Positions 1 through 8,622 of a stretch of DNA of 64,000 nucleotides are shown in pieces (within the stretch, counting starts at the first letter, position 1; each line of letters starts with the position of its first letter). The position numbers and the translations under genes were made by a program. The DNA comes from Bacteroidales bacterium (GTDB taxonomy: Bacteria; Bacteroidota; Bacteroidia; Bacteroidales; UBA932). The notes beneath the pieces were generated by a model. The model was not told the origin of the DNA and ran no database searches. It saw only the letters and a program-made list of their open reading frames with translations. The DNA is taken from positions 33,281 through 97,280 of the forward strand of contig JAFSSE010000036.1 of NCBI GenBank assembly GCA_017445755.1. Reading direction: 5' to 3'.

Positions 1-2994
1 GATCCGTCCGCCGCATCCCCGAAAGAGACCGTGCTGCGCGGCACCGTCCGGGATGCCGGGGGGCAGCCCCTCGCCGGAGCTTCGGTCGTCCTGACCGCAT
101 CGGGCCGGAAATACGGGGTCACTGCGGACCTGGACGGCGGTTTCGAGCTGAAACTCCCGGCGGCGGCCAAGCCCGGGGACCTGATCACCTTCAGTTTCAT
201 GGGATTCGTCGAAAAGACGCTTCCGGTCAGCGCCGGCCCGGTCTTCCAGGTCGTCCTGCAGGAGGACAACGACGTCCTCTCGGAGTCGGTCGTCGTGGGC
301 TATGGCATCCAGCGCAAGGTCGACCTGACCGGTTCCGTTTCCTCCGTCAAGGACGAAGACCTGGTCAAGCGCCCCGTCATGCGGGCGACGACGGCCCTCC
401 AGGGCCTCGCGGCGGGCGTCACGGTGACCCAGACAAGCGGACAGCCCGGTTCCGACGGATCGACCATCCGGATCCATGGCATCGGCACCCTGAATGATTC
501 CGATCCGCTCGTGCTGATCGACGGCGTCTCCGGGAGCCTTGACGCCGTCAATCCGAACGACATCGAGAGCATTTCCATCCTCAAGGACGCGGCCTCTTCG
601 GCCATCTACGGGTCCCGGGCCGCCAACGGTGTCATTCTCGTGACGACCAAGGGCGGGACGTCCGACCGGATCACGACGACCTACAACGGGTACATGGGCG
701 TCCAGCGTGCCGTGGCCCTTCCCGAGTTCACGTCCAACTACGACTACATGCTCGGAATGAACCAGGCCTATGCGAACGTCGGGATGACGCCGCTCTATTC
801 GGAGTCCTACCTGAACGACTGGCTCCGCTACCGGAAAGTGGATCCGGACCATTATCCGGACCTGGACTGGCAGGACGCCTTCCTCGACGGTTCCGGATTC
901 ACCCAGAACCATTACCTGTCCGTCCGCGGCGGCAGCAGCCGGTTCAGCGCCTTCGCCTCCGTCGCATACCAGTCCCAGGCGGGAATCTTCAGCGGGTATG
1001 ACAGCAACCGGATCTCCACCCGCGCCAACGTGACCGCCAAGGTGACCGGCTACCTGGACTTCTCGCTCCTGCTGGACGGGCGCCGGTCCGAGACGAACGC
1101 GCCCACCTACGGCGAATCCTTCATCCTCGGCTATATCAACCGGATTCCCGGCCTGTACACGCTGGTCCTTTCGGACGGCCGCTACGGTGCGGGGTACAAC
1201 AACCGCAACCCGCTGGCCCTTTCGCGGCTGGGCGGCAACACCGGCTCCACGACGGATGCGTTCCGGGGGACCGTCACGGCCTCCTTCCATCCCCTGAAAT
1301 CCCTCCGCTTCGACCTGAAGTTCACCCCCTCCCTGAGCAACACCTACAAGAAGGTGTCCAAGATCACCGTCGATTTCTACAGCCCGGACCAGGTTACCCC
1401 CATCGCCTCGGCCCCGGCGACGTCCTCGCTCTCCCAGAGCGACTCGAAGACGACCCAGACCACGCTCCAGGCCCTGGTGAACTTCCGGAAGCGCTTCGGG
1501 GAGAAACATGAATTCTCGGCGCTCGGCGGTTATGAGCAGTTCCATTACGAGACCCAGAGCATCGGCCTGTCCCGGGAAGGGTTCACCCTGCCCCAGTACC
1601 AGGTCATCAACGCCGGTTCGACCCTGAAAATGAACAATGAAGGGACGGCCAGCGAATGGGCGCTGGTCTCGTTCTTCGGGCGCGTGAACTATTCCTATGC
1701 GGACCGGTATCTCGCCGAAGTCAACTTCCGTGCGGACGGGTCTTCACGCTTTTCCCAGGGCCACAAATGGGGCTACTTCCCTTCTTTCTCCCTGGGCTGG
1801 AGAATCTCCGAAGAGCCGTTCTTCCCCGCAAAGAAGGTGGTCAGCAACCTCAAGCTGAGGGCCTCCTGGGGCCGCCTCGGCAATCAGTCCATCGGCACGT
1901 ATCCCGCCTATGAGACGATCACGCTGAATTCCGTCTACGCCTTCAACTCCGTCCCGGCGGACGGCGGCTACCAGAGCGCCTTCGCCAACGAGGGAATCAC
2001 CTGGGAGACGACGGAGAACTGGAATGCGGGCGTGGATTTCGCCTTCTTCTCCAACCGGCTCAGCGGCTCCTTTGATTTCTATCACAAAAAGACCTACGAT
2101 ATCCTGCTCCAGCTTCCGATCCAGGATATCTCCGGACTCAAGGCGCCCTACCAGAATGCAGGCGTCGTCCAGAACAACGGCTGGGATTTCGAGATCGGCT
2201 ACAAGGGCGGCATCCGGGATTTCCGCTATGACGTCTCTTTCAACCTGTCCGATGTCTACAACAGGATCCTCGACCTCAAGGGCATGGATCCGATTCGCAG
2301 CGGCTACACCATCAAGACGGTCGGGTCTCCGATCAATTCGCTCTATGGTTACAAGGCGGACGGGCTCTACCGCAGCGACGAGGACCTGTTCAGCGGCCCC
2401 GACCAGACCTACTTCGGCACCTATGGCAAGGGCGACATCCGCTATGTCAACATGTCGGACGAAGATGGGACGACCAACGTCATCAACGCCTTCGACCGGA
2501 CGATCCTGGGCAACCAGATCCCGCGGCTCAATTACGGCATGAACATCTCTGCCTCCTGGAATGGATTTGACGCCTCCTTGTTCCTGCAGGGAACCGGGAA
2601 GCGGGACATCATCCTCACCGGCGACTGCGTCTGGGCCCTGTACAACGGCGGCAAGATGCAGACCTGGATGGCCGACAACTGGACCCCGGACAACCCGGAC
2701 GCGTCCTATCCCCGGCTGATCGCCGCATCGTCCCACAACAACTTCCAGTATTCCAGTTTCTGGGTGTACAATGCGGCGTTCCTGCGGCTCAAGACCGTCC
2801 AGCTGGGCTATACCGTCCCGGCGAAGCTGACCCGGTCCGTCAAGATCGAGTCGCTGCGCTTCTACCTGACGGCGGACAATCCGCTGACCCTTTCCGGCCT
2901 GCCGAAAGGCTGGGATCCCGAGATGGGATCCGGCGGCGCCGATATCTACCCGCTGATCAAAACCTTCCTGGGCGGAATCCAAATCTCCTTCTAA
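1..2994 (+). CDS. SusC-like TonB-dependent outer membrane receptor (5' partial)
   Basis: The frame is open from base 1, so the true start, signal peptide and probably the first residues lie left of the window; 997 codons are present. Order of domains: a carboxypeptidase-regulatory-like beta-sandwich (roughly the first 90 residues), a TonB plug (about residues 100-220, with the SusC-typical segments IHGIGTLNDSDPLVLIDGV and AIYGSRAANGVILVTTKGG), then a long beta-barrel ending in a C-terminal phenylalanine (IQISF), as usual for barrel proteins. Family role: TonB-driven import of a bound oligomer, with a SusD lipoprotein as lid. The SusD-like gene starts 13 bases downstream. The substrate cannot be read from the sequence; the neighbouring phosphodiesterase-fold protein makes a non-glycan ligand possible. 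Confidence 0.95.
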   Translation, partial: DPSAASPKETVLRGTVRDAGGQPLAGASVVLTASGRKYGVTADLDGGFELKLPAAAKPGDLITFSFMGFVEKTLPVSAGPVFQVVLQEDNDVLSESVVVGYGIQRKVDLTGSVSSVKDEDLVKRPVMRATTALQGLAAGVTVTQTSGQPGSDGSTIRIHGIGTLNDSDPLVLIDGVSGSLDAVNPNDIESISILKDAASSAIYGSRAANGVILVTTKGGTSDRITTTYNGYMGVQRAVALPEFTSNYDYMLGMNQAYANVGMTPLYSESYLNDWLRYRKVDPDHYPDLDWQDAFLDGSGFTQNHYLSVRGGSSRFSAFASVAYQSQAGIFSGYDSNRISTRANVTAKVTGYLDFSLLLDGRRSETNAPTYGESFILGYINRIPGLYTLVLSDGRYGAGYNNRNPLALSRLGGNTGSTTDAFRGTVTASFHPLKSLRFDLKFTPSLSNTYKKVSKITVDFYSPDQVTPIASAPATSSLSQSDSKTTQTTLQALVNFRKRFGEKHEFSALGGYEQFHYETQSIGLSREGFTLPQYQVINAGSTLKMNNEGTASEWALVSFFGRVNYSYADRYLAEVNFRADGSSRFSQGHKWGYFPSFSLGWRISEEPFFPAKKVVSNLKLRASWGRLGNQSIGTYPAYETITLNSVYAFNSVPADGGYQSAFANEGITWETTENWNAGVDFAFFSNRLSGSFDFYHKKTYDILLQLPIQDISGLKAPYQNAGVVQNNGWDFEIGYKGGIRDFRYDVSFNLSDVYNRILDLKGMDPIRSGYTIKTVGSPINSLYGYKADGLYRSDEDLFSGPDQTYFGTYGKGDIRYVNMSDEDGTTNVINAFDRTILGNQIPRLNYGMNISASWNGFDASLFLQGTGKRDIILTGDCVWALYNGGKMQTWMADNWTPDNPDASYPRLIAASSHNNFQYSSFWVYNAAFLRLKTVQLGYTVPAKLTRSVKIESLRFYLTADNPLTLSGLPKGWDPEMGSGGADIYPLIKTFLGGIQISF

Positions 2995-3007
2995 AATGCC
3001 GGATGTC

Positions 3008-4684
3008 ATGAAAAACAAGTTGTTCCATATCCTGTCCCTGCTCCCGCTCCTGTCCCTCGGTGCCTGTGTCTCCCTGCTGGACCAGTATCCCAAGAGCGGT
3101 CCTTCAAGCAGCAACTTCTACTCCAACGAGGCCGAGCTGACCATTGCGGCCAACGCCGTCTACAACTCCTTCTACTGGATGTCGAACCATGATGTCCAGT
3201 ACCAGCTCTACCTGGACGGCGCCACGGACCAGGTCTACATCCGCGGCACCTATGCCAGCATGGACGTCATCCAGGCCGGACAGGCCAACAGCCAGACCGG
3301 GGTCTTCGGGACCGTCTGGTCTCATTTCTATACCCGGATCGCCCGGGCCAACAACCTCCTGGACAATATGTACCGGGCGAAGGAGTCGGTGTCCCAGGAA
3401 TTCTATGACCAGATCCGCGCACAGGTCCTGACCCTCCGCGCCTACAACTACAGCTACCTGGTGTTCCTGTTCGGCGACGTCCCCTACATCGACCATTTCC
3501 TCTCCTGGGATGCGCCGAATGTCAACAGGAACCGGAAAGAGGACATCATCGTGCATCTGTACGAGGATCTCGACTGGGCGGCCGCCCATCTGCCCGCAAC
3601 CTGGGACACGGCCAATAAGGGCCGGGTCACGAGCGGATTCGCACTCGGGCTGAAGGCGCGGATCGCCCTGTACAACGGCGACTATGCGGTCGCCGCTGAG
3701 GCCGCCTGGAAGGTCATCGACGCCAAGACCTATTCGATCCATCCGGACTACGGGGAACTGTTTACGCACAAGGGCAAGCTGAGCGACGAGATCATCCTCA
3801 GCGTCCAGTACCTGACCAACGTGCAGGTCAATGCCAACGCCAAATACATCGGAACCCGGCTCTCCAACGGTTATTCGATCATCGTTCCGACCCAGAGCCT
3901 GGTGGACACGTACCAGTGCCGGGACGGCCTGCGGATTGACCGGTCGCCCCTTTATGACCCCCGCAAGCCTTACGAGAACCGGGATCCCCGCCTGCGGCAG
4001 ACCATCATCGTGCCGGGGGACTGGCACAACAACTACAAGTTCGAAATCAATCCCGACTCCCTGAAGACGTCGGCCATCATCGACGGGAAACTGACCCGGG
4101 TCGGCAACACGGAAGTGACGAATGCCTACGGGACGTTTACCGGCTACGTGGGCCGGAAGTATTTCGATGAAGCGGACCTGCCGGAATACATTTCCAAGAG
4201 CGAACTGCCCTTCATTATGATGCGGTATCCGGAAATCCTCCTGACCTACGCCGAGGCCCGGCTGGAACTGGGGGAAGCCGACCAGAGCGTGGTGGATGCG
4301 ATCAACCTGGTCCGCTGCCGCAGCAAGGGGATGCCTGCCGTTTCCCTGTCCGACGGACTGGCGTCGCTGAAGGAGACGGTCCGCTATGAGCGCAGCGTCG
4401 AGTTCGCGATGGAAGGCATGCGGCTGTTCGACATCCGGCGATGGAAAACCGCGGAGCACCTCCTGACCGGAAACCTGATTGGCAAGCGCGTGAAAGGCCA
4501 TTGGACCGACGCCGTGGTGCCCTCCTTCGATGAATACGGCCGGGTCGTCTATCCCGACGAAAGCATTTTCACGACCCTCAGGATGATGACGTTCGATCCA
4601 GCCAAGAACTATCTGTGGCCGATTCCGCAGGACGAAATCGATAAGAACCCGCTGCTTGTGGAAGCGCCTGTTGATATTGATTAA
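3008..4684 (+). CDS. SusD/RagB-like nutrient-binding outer membrane lipoprotein
   Basis: 558 residues. The ATG at 3008 is chosen over the in-frame ATG at 2996 because it gives a clean lipoprotein signal (MKNKLFHILSLLPLLSLGAC, lipobox Cys at about residue 20). SusD features include the N-terminal helical start (LDQYPKSGPSSSNFY), the motif LRAYNYSYLVFLFGDVPYI near residue 150, the C-terminal segment with MMRYPEILLTYAEARLELG, and the closing MRLFDIRRWK and LWPIPQDEIDKNP segments, which are highly typical of the family. The protein sits on the cell surface and hands ligand to the SusC-like barrel. It lies 13 bases behind susC and 4 bases before the next gene, so one operon is likely. Confidence 0.95.
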   Translation: MKNKLFHILSLLPLLSLGACVSLLDQYPKSGPSSSNFYSNEAELTIAANAVYNSFYWMSNHDVQYQLYLDGATDQVYIRGTYASMDVIQAGQANSQTGVFGTVWSHFYTRIARANNLLDNMYRAKESVSQEFYDQIRAQVLTLRAYNYSYLVFLFGDVPYIDHFLSWDAPNVNRNRKEDIIVHLYEDLDWAAAHLPATWDTANKGRVTSGFALGLKARIALYNGDYAVAAEAAWKVIDAKTYSIHPDYGELFTHKGKLSDEIILSVQYLTNVQVNANAKYIGTRLSNGYSIIVPTQSLVDTYQCRDGLRIDRSPLYDPRKPYENRDPRLRQTIIVPGDWHNNYKFEINPDSLKTSAIIDGKLTRVGNTEVTNAYGTFTGYVGRKYFDEADLPEYISKSELPFIMMRYPEILLTYAEARLELGEADQSVVDAINLVRCRSKGMPAVSLSDGLASLKETVRYERSVEFAMEGMRLFDIRRWKTAEHLLTGNLIGKRVKGHWTDAVVPSFDEYGRVVYPDESIFTTLRMMTFDPAKNYLWPIPQDEIDKNPLLVEAPVDID

Positions 4685-4688
4685 TGCC

Positions 4689-5666
4689 ATGAAAATGAAT
4701 TTTTTATACTGTTTTTTCCTGGCCTTGCCGTTCCTGTTCTCCTGTGAGCGCAGCGGGCAGGAAACCCCGGAAAAACCGGAAGAAGGGGGAAGCATTCCCG
4801 TTGCCGCGACAGAGCCGTTCACGGTCTCGGTGTCGAGTTTCAACCTCCTCGGCGTCTATTCCAAGCTCGCCTGGGAGCCGCGCCAGGAGGCCGTCAAGGC
4901 CATCATCACCCGGACGGACCACGATCCGGATGTCATCGGCTTCCAGGAGTGCAGCACGAACCCCATCAAGTCCTCGATGCCGACCCTCCTGGCGAATGCC
5001 TATACCTTCCATGTCAGCGCGGATTCGAACTGCGACCCCGCGCTAATCGCCTGGAAGAAAGACAAATACACGCTGGTAGAAGGGGGCATTACGGATATGC
5101 TGCAGACCAATCTTGAGTACACGGCGGCGACGAAGAAAAGCAACCTGGCCCATTGGGTCCGCCTGAAAGAGAAAGCCGGTGGCCGGGAATTCCTCTTGTA
5201 CAACATCCACGTCAAGACCAATTCTTCCAGCGTGTCGTACCAGAAACTCCGGTATGACTGCATCCAGGGGCTCCTTGAAGCCGCCGCCTTCCGGTCCAAG
5301 CACGCCGGCGACATCCCGGTCCTCATCGTCGGGGACTTCAACAACTACCTCCAGACGGTGGAGGAGGGCTGCATATCCGCCCCCGCCGCCTGCCTGGCAG
5401 GCGGATATGCGGATGCAGCATCCGCGGCCGCCACCCGCAAGAATTTCCAGTACAAGACCTACGTCACGGATGTGGACGAGGGAGTCGTCTCCACCTGGTC
5501 TTCAAAGGACAGCCGCCTGGACTATATCTTTGTCTGGTCATCCAAAGGGGCCGCAGTCGAATCCTACCAGACGGTCATCGATTTCATCCCCGGCTCCACC
5601 ACCCGGATCAATACCCCGGTCCCGTCGGACCACTGTCCGGTCAATGCCGTCATAAAGTTCAACTAA
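4689..5666 (+). CDS. Endonuclease/exonuclease/phosphatase (DNase I-fold) family lipoprotein
   Basis: 325 residues. The ATG at 4689 gives a short lipoprotein signal (MKMNFLYCFFLALPFLFSC); the frame opens upstream inside susD, but that start would spoil the signal. All hallmarks of the EEP fold are visible: SSFNLLG, a metal-binding Glu in IGFQECS, LYNIHVKTNSS, VGDFNNY, SRLDYIFVW and the terminal SDHCPVNAVI with the catalytic Asp-His. The family hydrolyses phosphodiester or phosphomonoester bonds in nucleic acids, phosphoinositides, sphingomyelin and other substrates. Placement directly after the SusC/D pair suggests it processes the imported ligand on the surface or in the periplasm (inference). 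Confidence 0.88.
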   Translation: MKMNFLYCFFLALPFLFSCERSGQETPEKPEEGGSIPVAATEPFTVSVSSFNLLGVYSKLAWEPRQEAVKAIITRTDHDPDVIGFQECSTNPIKSSMPTLLANAYTFHVSADSNCDPALIAWKKDKYTLVEGGITDMLQTNLEYTAATKKSNLAHWVRLKEKAGGREFLLYNIHVKTNSSSVSYQKLRYDCIQGLLEAAAFRSKHAGDIPVLIVGDFNNYLQTVEEGCISAPAACLAGGYADAASAAATRKNFQYKTYVTDVDEGVVSTWSSKDSRLDYIFVWSSKGAAVESYQTVIDFIPGSTTRINTPVPSDHCPVNAVIKFN

Positions 5667-5682
5667 ACGAGTATACCCAATC

Positions 5683-7758
5683 ATGAAAACCTACAGATTA
5701 TTCCTTATCGCGGCCCTGCCGGCCCTTTTCGCCGTTTCCTGCAACCGGGAGCAAGAGCAGGAAAACGCGGATAAGTTCCTAGATGTCAATGTCAGCTTCT
5801 CCCATGTGCGGGTCAAGCCGACGGAAGGAACGGTCCTGACCCTGTTCCTTTTCACCGACGACGTCACGGGCAAGCCCCTCTCGTCCCTGAGCAGTTACCG
5901 CAAAAAAGAGGTGACGCTGAATGCCGAAGAAGCCAAGATCGGGCTCCGCGTCAGTTTCGAAAAGCTGGAAGATAACCTGGCCCACCTGTATGTGCTCGGC
6001 TGGGCGGATGTGGATGCCGATAAGGTCGTCTCCGCGGGAGACCTCGTCCAGTGGTACAACGTTTCCGTCCCGGATGTCGAGGAAGGGAATGCTGCCCCGA
6101 CGGATGTCGTCAAGGAGTATGCCGTCAATCTCAAGATGAGCATGACCCTAGGTTCGGGCGCCATCGAGATTCCCGAAGGGATGGTGGCCGATTACGACAT
6201 GAACCTGTACCCGACCGCGGCCGTGGGACCGTATATCTGGATCACGGAGAATCTCCGCACCACGCATTTCCAGGACGGGACGGAAATCCCAATCCGTGAA
6301 GGCTCGGCGTTCGCCTCCATGGAAGGTCCCGCCTGCGTGAATCCCTATGCCCAGGCGGACGATGTGGACAAGTACGGCCTCCTGTACAACTGGTTCGCCG
6401 CCAAAAGCGGCAATCCCTGTCCTGAAGGGTACCGCATCCCTTCGGATGAGGAGGTCCGCAAGACGGAACGGTTCATCTCTCCCCGCAGCGGCGACATCGA
6501 GCAGTCGCTCGACGGCATATCGTACACCAACGTCTGGCGCGGCGTGGCGGAAGGGTTGGCCACCAAGATGAAGGCGGCGGCGCCGCTCTTCGACGGGACG
6601 GACGATTTCGGCCTTCACATGGTCCCCGGCGGCGTCTATGCCACGTCCTTCACCAAGGACGCCAATGCCGACAACGCCACCCTGGTCATGTGGACGACCG
6701 ACGAAGCCCCGGACAACGCCGCCCGGGCCGTCAGACGGCTCCTGCAGAAGGGTTATGCGGGCGCCGGCCGCGGCACGGACGCGAAGACCAAGGGACAGAG
6801 CCTGCGGTGCATAAAGGACAATCCGGACTATGTGGCCAAAGAAAGCCTCCAGGCCCCCGTCCTCTCCGTGGAAGGCAGCGTCGTCTCCTGGCAGGCGGTG
6901 TCCGGTGCGACCGCTTATGTGGTGTCCATCGAAGGGGAGGAGGTCTGGAGGGGCAGCGCCACCTCCATCGACATCGCGACCTACAGGGATGCCCAGGCGG
7001 ACGACAAGACCTATCCGGTCAGCGTCTACTGCACGGGGGATGCTTCGCGCTACAACGACTCCCTCTCTTCCATGGTGAACGTGACGATCGCCGGAACTGG
7101 TGGTAGCGACAAGGCCTATGTCAAGGACTATGACGGCAACTCCTACGAGGTCGTCGTCATCGGAACCCAGACCTGGATGCGGGAGAACCTCCGGACAACG
7201 CATTTCCAGGACGGAACGCCCATCCCGCAGCTGGAAGGGGCCGCTTTCGCCGCCATGAAATCCGGACCGGCATACGTCAATCCCCACGGCGAGCTCGCTC
7301 CGGTGTTCGGCTATCTCTACAACTGGTATACGATTGGCACGGAAGGGAAGAATCCCTGCCCGGCCGGGTATCATGCGCCTTCGGACGAAGAATATGTGAC
7401 CCTGGAACGGGCCCTGCTGGGCGATCCGGCCTTTGACCAGAAAACCGTCGCCGACTACAATGTGAACGCCTTCCGGGGGGCCGCGGAGAAACTGGGCTGC
7501 AAGATGAAGAGCTCCAGCTATGCCTTCGGCGGCGACGACGACTCCGTCTTCAACGCCATGCCTGCCGGGACCTACGGCTCGTCGCTGGGCAAGGATTATT
7601 CCGCTTCCACCATGATCTCCTGCCTGTGGACGACGACCACCTTCCCGACCAACGAAGACAAGGCCATGCGCCGCATGCTCCAGCACAACCAGGACGGCTC
7701 GGGCCGCGGCCCCAACACCAAGGTCTCCGGACACTCCGTCCGCTGTGTCAAGGACTGA
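5683..7758 (+). CDS. Lipoprotein with two Fib_succ_major-type domains
   Basis: 691 residues starting MKTYRLFLIAALPALFAVSC, a lipoprotein signal. Residues about 25-175 form a beta-rich N-terminal region. Then come two copies of the domain first described as the Fibrobacter succinogenes major paralogous domain (about residues 185-385 and 475-691). Each copy carries ENLRTTHFQDGT, YNWF or YNWY, CPEGYRIPSDEE or CPAGYHAPSDEE, LWTT or MWTT, and ends in SLRCIKD or SVRCVKD. A fibronectin III-like stretch (about 390-470, APVLSVEGSVVSWQAVSG) joins them. The domain occurs on secreted and surface proteins; a binding role is likely but not shown. It is the last gene before a hairpin terminator. Confidence 0.85.
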   Translation: MKTYRLFLIAALPALFAVSCNREQEQENADKFLDVNVSFSHVRVKPTEGTVLTLFLFTDDVTGKPLSSLSSYRKKEVTLNAEEAKIGLRVSFEKLEDNLAHLYVLGWADVDADKVVSAGDLVQWYNVSVPDVEEGNAAPTDVVKEYAVNLKMSMTLGSGAIEIPEGMVADYDMNLYPTAAVGPYIWITENLRTTHFQDGTEIPIREGSAFASMEGPACVNPYAQADDVDKYGLLYNWFAAKSGNPCPEGYRIPSDEEVRKTERFISPRSGDIEQSLDGISYTNVWRGVAEGLATKMKAAAPLFDGTDDFGLHMVPGGVYATSFTKDANADNATLVMWTTDEAPDNAARAVRRLLQKGYAGAGRGTDAKTKGQSLRCIKDNPDYVAKESLQAPVLSVEGSVVSWQAVSGATAYVVSIEGEEVWRGSATSIDIATYRDAQADDKTYPVSVYCTGDASRYNDSLSSMVNVTIAGTGGSDKAYVKDYDGNSYEVVVIGTQTWMRENLRTTHFQDGTPIPQLEGAAFAAMKSGPAYVNPHGELAPVFGYLYNWYTIGTEGKNPCPAGYHAPSDEEYVTLERALLGDPAFDQKTVADYNVNAFRGAAEKLGCKMKSSSYAFGGDDDSVFNAMPAGTYGSSLGKDYSASTMISCLWTTTTFPTNEDKAMRRMLQHNQDGSGRGPNTKVSGHSVRCVKD

Positions 7759-7759
7759 G

Positions 7760-7789
7760 AAAAGGTTCCCGGCAACGGGAACTTTTTCT
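7760..7789 (+). terminator. Intrinsic terminator after the SusC/D operon
   Basis: A hairpin directly after the stop codon at 7758: GTTCCCG pairs with CGGGAAC around a GCAA loop. An A-rich 5' flank and a T-run on the 3' side extend the stem with one bulged G. Confidence 0.8.
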
Positions 7790-7800
7790 TTCCGGGGCGC

Positions 7801-7831
7801 TTGAAATAATCCCTTTTGTTTTATAAATTTG
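7801..7831 (+). promoter_or_regulatory. Bacteroidetes-type promoter of the ECF sigma gene
   Basis: TTG at 7801-7803, exactly 20 bases, then TAAATTTG at 7824-7831, matching the TTTG-N19/20-TAnnTTTG consensus. It supports the ATG at 7855 as start, because the longer frame opening at 7816 (TTG) would overlap the -7 element. Confidence 0.75.
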
Positions 7832-7854
7832 TAGTCAACCAATGCACGGGCCAC

Positions 7855-8394
7855 ATGATTCAGGACGAAAAAGAACTGCTCCGGCGACTGGGCGAAGGAG
7901 ACAGGGAGGCGTTCGCAACCCTGTATGACACCTATGCGCCCGGGTGCCTGGAGTTCGTGAACCTGCTGCTGCGGGACGAGCCCGCGTCCGAGGACATTAC
8001 CCACGACATCTTCATCCGGATCTGGCAGAAAAGGGAGAAGGTCTCCCGGGCCGAATCCTTCAAGGGGTATGTCTTCATGATGACCAAAAATGCCGTCCTG
8101 AACTACCTGGAGCGCAGAAAAACCATGCGCTCCTTCATCCGGCACATCGCCACGACCGCGCCGGAGTCCTCCCGGAACGTGGATGAGCAGGTCTCCGTGG
8201 ACGAGATGTACATGATCATCCTCAAGACTGTGGCCTCGATGCCGAAGCGCCGGCAGGAGGTGTTCTCCCTCAGCCGGTTCAAGGGCCTGTCCAATTCCGA
8301 AATCGCCAGCCGGCTGAACATCAGCATCCGCACCGTGGAGACGCAGATCAGCTTGGCCCTGGCGGACATCCGGACCAGCCTGGCCTCCGCCTGA
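7855..8394 (+). CDS. ECF RNA polymerase sigma-70 factor
   Basis: 179 residues. Region 2 is visible at LYDTYAPGCLEFVNLLLRD and DITHDIFIRIWQKRE (about residues 22-60). Region 4 is at MPKRRQEVFSLSRFKGLS followed by the helix-turn-helix NSEIASRLNISIRTVETQIS (about 128-172). This arrangement fits the Bacteroidetes sigma-70 expansion family that usually controls SusC/D loci with a FecR-type anti-sigma. Here no anti-sigma gene follows; the next gene is a secreted hydrolase. The sigma gene has its own promoter and lies behind, not before, the uptake operon. Confidence 0.9.
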   Translation: MIQDEKELLRRLGEGDREAFATLYDTYAPGCLEFVNLLLRDEPASEDITHDIFIRIWQKREKVSRAESFKGYVFMMTKNAVLNYLERRKTMRSFIRHIATTAPESSRNVDEQVSVDEMYMIILKTVASMPKRRQEVFSLSRFKGLSNSEIASRLNISIRTVETQISLALADIRTSLASA

Positions 8395-8589
8395 TGGCCT
8401 CCGCCCCTTTCATAAGGGGGAAACCGCTTTCTCTGGAATCCTGCCTCCGCAGCCTGCCCGGCTGTCCGGGTCGTTGCGGGGCATGGCCCTGGTGAAAACG
8501 CAAATCTTCCAGTCGGCGACGGACCGCAGTACCAGGATGTGGTGATGTACATCCTTATCTAATTCATTTACAGTATCTGAAATTATAAT

Positions 8590-8597
8590 TATCTTTG
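8590..8597 (+). promoter_or_regulatory. Putative -7 element TATCTTTG
   Basis: TATCTTTG ends 25 bases before the ATG at 8623, in an AT-rich stretch after the sigma gene. No clear TTTG lies at the expected upstream spacing. GGAG at 8617-8620 is a rare Shine-Dalgarno-like match in this window. Confidence 0.55.
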
Positions 8598-8622
8598 ATT
8601 GGAAATTAATAGTATTGGAGTG

